64,000 nucleotides of DNA from positions 1 through 64,000 of the forward strand of contig NZ_JANUEM010000016.1 in assembly GCF_024809855.1 (NCBI RefSeq), given 5' to 3'. The notes under the pieces were generated by a model, which made no database searches, was not told the origin of the DNA, and saw only the letters and a program-made list of their open reading frames with translations. A program made the position numbers and the translations under genes. Positions 57,699-64,000 of this stretch are shown here, piece by piece (positions within the stretch are counted from its first letter, which is position 1; each line of letters opens with the position of its first letter). This DNA comes from Rheinheimera pacifica (GTDB taxonomy: Bacteria; Pseudomonadota; Gammaproteobacteria; Enterobacterales; Alteromonadaceae).

Positions 57699-59213
57699 TT
57701 AAGGCTGGGTTAGTGCCCATTGCGTTAGCAGTTGTACGCCATAACCGGTTGCACCTTCAGGGGTTATTCCGCTATTGCTGTTAGCCAGAGCATTACCGGC
57801 AATATCAATATGCGCAAAGGGTGTGTTACCAACAAACTGCTGCAAAAACAGCGCTGCGGTTGAGGCTCCGGCACTGCGGCCACCGTTGCGCAGATCGGCA
57901 ATACGGCTTTTTAGCTCTGGCAACATGTCGTCGCTAAGCGGCAGGCGCCATAGCTTCTCGTTTACCTGCTCACCAGCCTGTTGTAGTTGCGTCACCAGGT
58001 TATCGTTCTTACTAAATACGCCGGCATAGTAAGCGCCCAGTGCGGTTACTTTAGCGCCTGTCAGGGTGGCTATATCTACTATAGCGCGTGGCTTGTAGTG
58101 TTTTTCGGCGTACCAGAGCGCATCAGCCATTACCATACGGCCTTCAGCATCGGTGTTAATTATTTCAACACTGATACCGGCCGCTGTATTAACCACATCT
58201 CCCGGCAGGTAGGCGCGGTCAGAAATCATATTTTCTGCCAGTGCCATTACAGCCACTACATTTACCGCTGCTTTTTGCTCAGCTAAAGCGGCGATAGTAC
58301 CAAGAGCGGCGGCTGCACCGGCCATATCGCTGGTCATACGGATAATAGAATCTGCCTGGATTTTCAGGTTATAACCGCCGGTGTCAAAGGTAATGCCTTT
58401 ACCGATAATAGCCAGAGGAGCCTGCTGGCTGCCTTGCCAATGGGCAATAACCAACCGTGGCGGGCGGGCACTGCCGCGGCCAACAGCTAAAATGGCGCCC
58501 ATATTGTTTTTTTGCAGCGCGTTTTCATCAAAAACAGTAACTTTTACGCCCAGTTTTTTCAGCTCACTGGTTTTGTCAGCAAAATTGGCTGGCGACAGCC
58601 CCATAGCCGGCTCGTTGGTAAGGTCCCGTGCCAGAGTGACACCATTGGCAATAGCGTTTAACTGGGTATGACGGCGTTGAGCTTCGTTGGGATTGGCAAC
58701 AACAAAGTTTAGTTGCTGGCCTTTAGTATCAGTTTTGGCATCAGCAGGTTTGGCTTTGTAGCGCGTAAAGGTATAAGCACTCAGCGTTGCACCGAAAGCC
58801 AGTTGTGCTGCCAGTTCGGTATCAGCCAGGCTGCTGTTAATCTGGCTGGCATCAATAACAATATTTTTTGCCGCAGATTTAGCCAGCAAGCGGGCAAGAT
58901 CAGCCCCTACGGTAGCCGCAGTATTTGCTGTATGCTCTGCTGCGTTACCAACACCTAAAAGCACTACACGCTTATAGTTGCTATAGGGCGCTGCCGGTGT
59001 AAGCCACTGCAGGCTCTGGCCGGTTTTGCCGCTGAAATTTTCGCTGTCAGCCAGCTGTTTTAGCGATTCCTGTTGCAGGGGGGCATTGCTGGCAGCAAGC
59101 AGGATTAATGTATCGGCGTCGGTATTGGCCTGCTCGTTAAAGCGGATATCAAAGGCGGTAGCATAGGTGGTAAAACTTAGCAGCATTAACGCTGTTATCA
59201 TTATTTTGTGCAT
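57699..59213 (-). CDS. Exported M17-family leucyl aminopeptidase
   Basis: 504 aa with a signal peptide (about 1-20, ATA/F), unlike cytoplasmic PepA. Two-metal M17 core: IGKGITFDTGGYNLK, DMAGAAA and the signature NTDAEGRMVMADAL, all with conserved metal ligands. Likely degrades peptides in the periplasm, parallel to the exported isoaspartyl peptidase and Ggt in this window. Confidence 0.9.
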   Translation of the reverse strand: MHKIMITALMLLSFTTYATAFDIRFNEQANTDADTLILLAASNAPLQQESLKQLADSENFSGKTGQSLQWLTPAAPYSNYKRVVLLGVGNAAEHTANTAATVGADLARLLAKSAAKNIVIDASQINSSLADTELAAQLAFGATLSAYTFTRYKAKPADAKTDTKGQQLNFVVANPNEAQRRHTQLNAIANGVTLARDLTNEPAMGLSPANFADKTSELKKLGVKVTVFDENALQKNNMGAILAVGRGSARPPRLVIAHWQGSQQAPLAIIGKGITFDTGGYNLKIQADSIIRMTSDMAGAAAALGTIAALAEQKAAVNVVAVMALAENMISDRAYLPGDVVNTAAGISVEIINTDAEGRMVMADALWYAEKHYKPRAIVDIATLTGAKVTALGAYYAGVFSKNDNLVTQLQQAGEQVNEKLWRLPLSDDMLPELKSRIADLRNGGRSAGASTAALFLQQFVGNTPFAHIDIAGNALANSNSGITPEGATGYGVQLLTQWALTQP

Positions 59214-59388
59214 CTGGTGCGGTCCTTATGTTGTTTTTTGTATTGTCTGTATAAAATTGCTGGTTGCAAGACTTATGCGATAAGGCAACGGGGGGTTATG
59301 CCCGCCGTGTTGAAAAACAATTGGCTTTCGCTACTGGTGAATTTTGATTAACTCAGTAAAATAGTTCGCTCTTTGAGCCTCATACGTA

Positions 59389-60528
59389 GTGATCCCAGTG
59401 TCAGACCAAGATTTATATGCCGATATCCGGCCGTACAATGATGATGAAGTTGCTCCGGCAATAGCCCGTTTAATTGCTGATGACGAGTTTATTCAGGCTA
59501 TTTTGCATTACCGTTTTCCGCATTTATCCGGCCCGTTCGGCTGGTTGTTGTCGCCTATGGTTAAATTTGCCTTAAAGCGGCGCTGGGCAAAATTAAACAG
59601 CGTGCATGCGGTGCAAAAGCAGGTTGCCAGTTTTATGGACCGCATGATAGACAGCACCACCAATAAAATCACCGTATCGGGTTTAGAAAACCTGACAGCC
59701 AGCCAGGCCTATCTGTTTGTGTCTAATCACCGTGATATTGCTATGGATCCGGCATTGGTAAATTGGTGCCTGCATCATAATGGCTTTAATACAGTACGTA
59801 TTGCCATTGGCGATAACCTGCTGCGCAAAGCCTGCGCTACCGAGCTGATGAAGCTGAATAAAAGTTTTATTGTAAAGCGTGGCGCCAAAGGCCCGCGCGA
59901 GATGCTGAAAAACTTCTCGCAGTTATCGGCCTATATTAAGCATTCGCTGCAACAGCAGCATTCGGTATGGATTGCGCAAAAAGAAGGCCGCGCCAAAGAC
60001 GGTAATGATGAAACCGATCCGGCTATTCTGAAAATGTTTTATATGGAAGGCAAAAAACGCGGCGAAGATTTTGCCACTTACATGGCCGGTTTAAACATAG
60101 TGCCGGTGTGCCTGTCATACGAATACGACCCTTGTGATATCAATAAAATAAAAGAGTTGTGGCAAAAGCGCACAGAGGGCTCATACCAAAAAGGCGAGTT
60201 TGAAGATATCGACAGTATTATCAAAGGCATTGTTGGTTATAAAGGCCGGGTGCATGTTGCTTTTGGCAAACCCCTAACTACTGTGCCGGCAGAGCCGGAG
60301 CAACTTGCTGCGTTAATTGACCAGCAAATCTGGCAGCAGTACCGCTTATTTCCGGTAAATTACCTGGCAGCAGGCCAGCAGCACGCCTCGGTGGATCATG
60401 CGGTTATTGAACTATGGCAGCAGCGTTTACAAGCCTTACCAGCAGCGGCAGCCCCTATGCTAAGTGCACTTTATGCCGCACCGCTGGTTAAGCAGCAATT
60501 GCAACAGCAAACGGAAAACTGTGCTTGA
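59389..60528 (+). CDS. PlsC-like acyltransferase
   Basis: 379 aa. Acyltransferase motif NHxxxxD as SNHRDIAMDP near residue 112, followed by FIVKRGAKGPREM and KEGRAKDG (the EGTR-like block). No clear membrane span. Probably acylates glycerophospholipid or a related acceptor. GTG start at 59389, or GTG at 59398. It overlaps the following transporter gene by 4 bases. Confidence 0.86.
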   Translation: MIPVSDQDLYADIRPYNDDEVAPAIARLIADDEFIQAILHYRFPHLSGPFGWLLSPMVKFALKRRWAKLNSVHAVQKQVASFMDRMIDSTTNKITVSGLENLTASQAYLFVSNHRDIAMDPALVNWCLHHNGFNTVRIAIGDNLLRKACATELMKLNKSFIVKRGAKGPREMLKNFSQLSAYIKHSLQQQHSVWIAQKEGRAKDGNDETDPAILKMFYMEGKKRGEDFATYMAGLNIVPVCLSYEYDPCDINKIKELWQKRTEGSYQKGEFEDIDSIIKGIVGYKGRVHVAFGKPLTTVPAEPEQLAALIDQQIWQQYRLFPVNYLAAGQQHASVDHAVIELWQQRLQALPAAAAPMLSALYAAPLVKQQLQQQTENCA

Positions 60529-61400
60529 GCTACCTTGTTGGGGTAACTCTGCTATGGGCATTTTCTTTTAGCCTGATTGGTGTCTATCTGGCTGGGCAGG
60601 TTGATGCTTACTTTGCTGTTTTGCTACGTGTTGCGCTGGCTCTGCTGGTGTTTTTGCCGTTTATGCGCCCGCTACCCTGGCAACTTGCCTGTAAATTGTC
60701 AGCCTTGGGCGCGGTGCAGCTTGGGCTGATGTATTTATTTTATTATCAGTCATTTCTATTACTAACGGTGCCGGAAGTATTAATTTTTACCATTTTTACG
60801 CCGGTATATATCACCTTACTTTATGACGCGCTGCAGCGCCGGTTTCAATATCGCTTTTTACTGGCGGCCTTACTGGCTGTTATTGCCGCGGCGCTAATGC
60901 GTTATAAAGGCTTAACGGAGGAATACTGGCTTGGTTTTGCTGTAGTGCAGGGGGCCAATCTGTGTTTTGCCATCGGCCAGGTAGGGTATAAAGTACTGCT
61001 GGCCAGGCAGCCGGTTAAGTTGGCGCAGCATCAGCTGTTTGGCTGGTTTTATCTGGGAGCGCTTGTTGTTGTGTTACCGGCCTGGTTGTTATTAGGTTCG
61101 GCGCAGTATCCGCAGCACAACATACATTGGGCAGTGTTGTTGTGGCTGGGTTTGGTAGCATCTGGTGGTGGCTACTATTGGTGGAATAAAGGCGCTACCC
61201 TGGTAAGCAGCGGCATGCTGGCAGTAATGAACAATATGCTGATCCCGGCCGGTTTGCTGGTGAATATATTGCTGTGGAACCGTAATGAAAATTTACTGAC
61301 TCTGGCAGCAGGTTCGGTGTTATTAATACTATCCTGTATGTTGTGTAAGCCTGTGCACAGTGCAGTAAAACCCGGAGTGGTAAATGGCCAGACAAATTAG
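60525..61400 (+). CDS. EamA-family transporter
   Basis: 291 aa with ten membrane spans; second-half block GGGYYWWNKGATLVSSGMLAVMNN is typical of the YhbE/RhaT-like DMT group. TTG start overlapping the acyltransferase stop (TTGA), so the two are coupled. Its 3' end overlaps the next small gene by 17 bases. Confidence 0.87.
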   Translation: MSYLVGVTLLWAFSFSLIGVYLAGQVDAYFAVLLRVALALLVFLPFMRPLPWQLACKLSALGAVQLGLMYLFYYQSFLLLTVPEVLIFTIFTPVYITLLYDALQRRFQYRFLLAALLAVIAAALMRYKGLTEEYWLGFAVVQGANLCFAIGQVGYKVLLARQPVKLAQHQLFGWFYLGALVVVLPAWLLLGSAQYPQHNIHWAVLLWLGLVASGGGYYWWNKGATLVSSGMLAVMNNMLIPAGLLVNILLWNRNENLLTLAAGSVLLILSCMLCKPVHSAVKPGVVNGQTN

Positions 61401-61629
61401 CTATACCTTTAATAAGCAGCGTAAAGTGATCAACTTCAGCTATGACAAGCACCACGATATGTATGAAGCCGTAGCAGCTGCTGAGGGCATAGATTTAACC
61501 CGCTTTCTGGCGATGGAGCAGCAGGTTGCCATGGCAGCCAAGCGCGGGGCAGCAGTGAAAAACTACCGGCAGCAAGAGTTTGCCCGTATGGGGTTTGCTG
61601 ATATCGCTTTTGTCAGAGAAGAGCAGTAG
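61384..61629 (+). CDS. Small conserved protein, DUF2960-like
   Basis: 81 aa, soluble, basic N-terminus (MARQISYTFNKQRKVINFSYDKHHDMYEAVAAAEG). It resembles, from memory, the DUF2960 family of short gammaproteobacterial proteins of unknown role. Start overlaps the transporter gene by 17 bases; GGAG lies 7 bases before the ATG. Confidence 0.75.
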   Translation: MARQISYTFNKQRKVINFSYDKHHDMYEAVAAAEGIDLTRFLAMEQQVAMAAKRGAAVKNYRQQEFARMGFADIAFVREEQ

Positions 61630-61705
61630 GGTATTGGCCTTACCGCCTGTGTAAACAGAGCCCGGTATCCGGGCGCTTATTTCTTTATATTAAATTACAG
61701 GCAAT

Positions 61706-61733
61706 AAAAAAGGACACCGCGGTGTCCTTTTTT
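61706..61733. terminator. Bidirectional terminator, csp / DUF2960-like gene
   Basis: AAAAAAGGACACC and GGTGTCCTTTTTTT pair around GC (loop effectively CGCG). T runs on both strands end the cold-shock gene and the convergent small gene. Confidence 0.9.
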
Positions 61734-61749
61734 TAGCAAGTGCTTAAAA

Positions 61750-61959
61750 TTACAGAACTGTAACGTTAGCAGCTTGTGGGCCTTTTTGGCCTTGTTCGAT
61801 TTCGAAAGCTACGCGTTGGCCTTCGTTTAAGGTTTTGTAACCTTCAGTCTGGATTGCACGGAAGTGAACGAATGCGTCAGCGCCGCCGTTATCCTGAGTA
61901 ATGAAACCGAAACCTTTATCAGCGTTGAACCACTTTACTACACCAGTTACTTTAGCCAT
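61750..61959 (-). CDS. Cold-shock protein, CspA family
   Basis: 69 aa OB-fold RNA chaperone with RNP1 KGFGFI and RNP2 DAFVHF, and the fixed start [19 protein letters not shown] lies 7 bases before the ATG. The intergenic stretch upstream is 308 bases, fitting a long regulatory 5' leader. Confidence 0.96.
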   Translation of the reverse strand: MAKVTGVVKWFNADKGFGFITQDNGGADAFVHFRAIQTEGYKTLNEGQRVAFEIEQGQKGPQAANVTVL

Positions 61960-62267
61960 GAATGACTCCTAAAAATTTAATAAAACTAATTGACGCTTAA
62001 TTGCGCTTTTAGCCTGACTGTTACCTTACTTATGCGGCCAAACGTGCGTGAATCTTCAGGACATGACTTACAATGAAGCTGTGTAGCGAAGTTTTCATAA
62101 ACATTTTGTTACATAGGTCTGCTTTACAGGCCGGCAATCACTATAGCAGGTCTGATATGAATGTATATAGCAAAATGCAAATAAACCGTTGTCTGGCAAT
62201 AAAAAAGCCTTAAAAATAAAAAAGGCCGCAAAAGCAGCCTTTATCTCAGTTGTTTATTTATTGAGCA
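61960..62267 (-). promoter_or_regulatory. Gene-free region holding the csp leader and promoter
   Basis: No ORF of note. Next to the csp gene the minus strand gives AAATTTTTAGGAGTCATTC-ATG. Cold-shock genes carry leaders of 100-160 nt, which would span about 61960-62110. I see no convincing cold box or single promoter. The left-most part (62221-62242) is the ald terminator. Confidence 0.4.
62221..62242 (-). terminator. ald terminator
   Basis: On the minus strand AAAGGCTGC-TTTT-GCGGCCTTT forms an imperfect stem followed by TTTTATTTTT. It lies 26 bases after the ald stop. Confidence 0.75.
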
Positions 62268-63386
62268 TTAAGCATTTAACGCAACTTTAGGCTCAACAAA
62301 GCTAAAGCCTAACGCTTCTGCAACACTTTGGTTCGTTACATGGCCGTGCATTACATTTAAACCATTCATTAAGTGTTGGTCATCCAGCAGCGCCTGCTTA
62401 TAGCCTTTATTAGCTAAACGGATAATAAACGGTAGGGTAGCGTTGTTCAGTGCAAAGGTAGAGGTGCGTGGCACAGCGCCAGGCATGTTAGCTACACAGT
62501 AGTGCACAACATCGTCTACGATATAGGTTGGTTCCGCGTGGGTAGTTGGCTTAGAGGTTTCTACACAACCGCCCTGATCGATAGCAACATCAACAATAGC
62601 TGAGCCAGGCTTCATCCGCTTGATATGATCTTTGGTAACGAGTTTAGGTGCTGCAGCGCCAGGCACCAGCACACCACCGATAACTAAGTCTGCTGCAAGC
62701 ACTTCCTGTTCCAGCGCGTCAGCAGTAGAGTATATAGCTTTTACGGCACCGTTAAACTGGGCATTAATACGGCGCAGTACATCAACACTACGATCCAGTA
62801 CGGTAACGTCAGCACCTAAGCCTACAGCCATTTGTGCAGCGTTAGTACCCACCATACCGCCACCAATTACGACAACTTTAGCCGGAGCAACACCTGGTAC
62901 ACCACCTAATAACATACCGCGGCCGCCGCATGATTTTTCCAGGGCACGGGCACCGGCCTGAATTGACATCCGGCCGGCCACTTCAGACATTGGCGCTAAC
63001 AGCGGTAAACCGCCACGGTTATCCGTAACAGTTTCATAAGCAATACAAATAGCTTTAGATTTGATCAGATCCTGTGTTTGCGGTAAATCCGGTGCCAGGT
63101 GCAGGTAAGTAAACAGAATTTGGCCTTCACGCAGCATAGCGCGCTCAACTGCCTGAGGCTCTTTTACCTTAACAATCATTTCTGCTTTGGCAAAAATTTC
63201 TGCAGCAGTGCCCAGTACAGTCGCACCGGCGGCGACGTAATCGTCGTCGGTAAAGCCAATGCCCATACCGGCGTTTGTTTCAACCAGTACGCTGTGCTTG
63301 TTATTTACCAGCTCACGCACGCTGGCCGGTGTCATGCCTACGCGGTATTCATGGTTTTTAATTTCTTTTGGTACGCCAATTATCAT
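62268..63386 (-). CDS. ald: Alanine dehydrogenase
   Basis: 372 aa NAD-dependent enzyme converting L-alanine to pyruvate and ammonium. Start MIIGVPKEIKNHEYRVGMTP, catalytic His in YLHLAPD, NAD fold VVVIGGGMVGTNAAQMAVGLGA, and DQGGCVETS. Divergent from lrp, its probable regulator, across 148 A+T-rich bases. Confidence 0.97.
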   Translation of the reverse strand: MIIGVPKEIKNHEYRVGMTPASVRELVNNKHSVLVETNAGMGIGFTDDDYVAAGATVLGTAAEIFAKAEMIVKVKEPQAVERAMLREGQILFTYLHLAPDLPQTQDLIKSKAICIAYETVTDNRGGLPLLAPMSEVAGRMSIQAGARALEKSCGGRGMLLGGVPGVAPAKVVVIGGGMVGTNAAQMAVGLGADVTVLDRSVDVLRRINAQFNGAVKAIYSTADALEQEVLAADLVIGGVLVPGAAAPKLVTKDHIKRMKPGSAIVDVAIDQGGCVETSKPTTHAEPTYIVDDVVHYCVANMPGAVPRTSTFALNNATLPFIIRLANKGYKQALLDDQHLMNGLNVMHGHVTNQSVAEALGFSFVEPKVALNA

Positions 63387-63534
63387 AATGTTATGCCCTT
63401 TTCTGAGGTAAATGTTGGCTAAGGTAAAATTTGTGCGCAGTATACTGCTAATTTTGTAGAATTAATGCTTGTTTTATGGCGCCGCAGTAGTGCAAAATTC
63501 TGTTTAAATTTAAAAAGCAAATTTTTTAGCTGCC

Positions 63535-64000
63535 ATGTACTCTTTAAGTAAAAGTATCAAGAAGTTAGACAGGATAGATCGCAAAATACTGCTCGAATTG
63601 CAGCGTGATGGCCGTTTAGCCAATGTAGAACTGGCGCGCAGGGTAGGGCTAAGCCCGACACCTTGCCTGGAGCGGGTACGTAAGCTGGAAGCTGAGGGCG
63701 TGATTTTAGGCTACAGCGCACAAATTGATCCGCATAAAGTTGGCGCAGCCTTATTAGTGTTTGTCGAAATTACCTTAAGTAAAACCTCGCCGGAAGATTT
63801 TGACGAATTCAGCAAAGCGGTGCAAAAACTGGAAGAAATTCAGGAATGCCACCTGGTATCCGGCAGCTTCGACTTTTTACTGAAAACCAGGGTGGCAAAT
63901 ATGGCTGCCTACCGGGAACTGTTGGGAGAAACCCTGCTCAGATTACCCAGTGTGCGTGAAAGCCGCACTTATGTAGTGATGGAAGAGGTGAAGCAAAGCA
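63535..64000 (+). CDS. lrp: Leucine-responsive regulatory protein (3' end outside window)
   Basis: 155 codons visible and open to the edge. Helix-turn-helix DRIDRKILLELQRDGRLANVE..GLSPTPCLERV and RAM domain (LLVFVEITL, KLEEIQECHLVSGSFD, SRTYVVMEEVKQS) match E. coli Lrp (164 aa) nearly to its end; only about ten residues are missing. It lies divergent from ald; Lrp commonly controls alanine metabolism. Ribosome binding site before the ATG is weak. Confidence 0.95.
   Translation, partial: MYSLSKSIKKLDRIDRKILLELQRDGRLANVELARRVGLSPTPCLERVRKLEAEGVILGYSAQIDPHKVGAALLVFVEITLSKTSPEDFDEFSKAVQKLEEIQECHLVSGSFDFLLKTRVANMAAYRELLGETLLRLPSVRESRTYVVMEEVKQS

Noticed and set aside
63387-63534. Specific Lrp binding sites between ald and lrp
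   Set aside because: The gap is A+T-rich as expected, but the Lrp consensus is too loose to place sites by eye.

Overview
The window looks like chromosomal DNA of a marine or aquatic gammaproteobacterium of the Alteromonadales/Chromatiales type (Rheinheimera, Alishewanella or Arsukibacterium-like). This is inferred from gene content and protein style: sbcB, hrpA, metG-apbC-dcd, ald next to lrp, yaeQ, MipA/OmpV, and many two-domain c-di-GMP and periplasmic proteins. No database search was possible.

Layout. (1) 1-230: the 3' end of a 5S rRNA, its terminator and a strongly structured spacer. (2) 234-5804: a thiamine operon read leftward, thiC-thiDE(fusion)-thiS-thiG-thiH, under a TPP riboswitch and a hairpin that masks the thiC ribosome binding site. 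(3) 5948-7381: sbcB. (4) 7457-9987: an accessory patch, richer in A+T, that starts with the decayed C-terminus of a tyrosine integrase, carries an endonuclease/exonuclease/phosphatase-fold protein with an overlapping unknown partner and a one-helix membrane protein, and ends with a headless YoeB toxin remnant. (5) 10033-18294: a CBS-PAS-GGDEF-EAL protein, then a LysR regulator divergent from a glutaryl-CoA dehydrogenase cluster that includes a fused alpha-beta E1 dehydrogenase and a FabD-like acyltransferase. (6) 18299-47491: mostly core and periplasmic genes: TPR/transglutaminase lipoprotein, isoaspartyl peptidase, hrpA, PilZ, YceI, rlmI, metG, apbC, dcd, transporters, yaeQ, MipA, esterase, gamma-glutamyltransferase and a chemoreceptor. 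(7) 47570-55563: the main accessory region. (8) 55721-64000: further core genes, ending in ald and the start of lrp.

The accessory region at 47.5-55.5 kb is the most informative part. A three-gene cassette (a Ser-Asp-His alpha/beta hydrolase followed by two tandem paralogous proteins) sits between the chemoreceptor gene and a decayed second copy of that gene's 3' end. Directly after it lies a decayed copy of the 3' half of tRNA-Pro(GGG) together with its terminator. The intact tRNA-Pro lies 4.7 kb further on. Between the two tRNA copies are an HNH-like protein, a membrane protein, an IS3-family insertion with a 3-bp target duplication, and an ImmA/IrrE-type metallopeptidase. The HNH and membrane genes share near-identical upstream blocks and related downstream blocks, as in a cassette array. 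Together this reads as a layered genomic island at the tRNA-Pro 3' end.

Working connections seen in the sequence: TPP control of thiamine synthesis; likely LysR control of glutaryl-CoA catabolism; Lrp beside alanine dehydrogenase; and several c-di-GMP proteins (GGDEF-EAL, PilZ).
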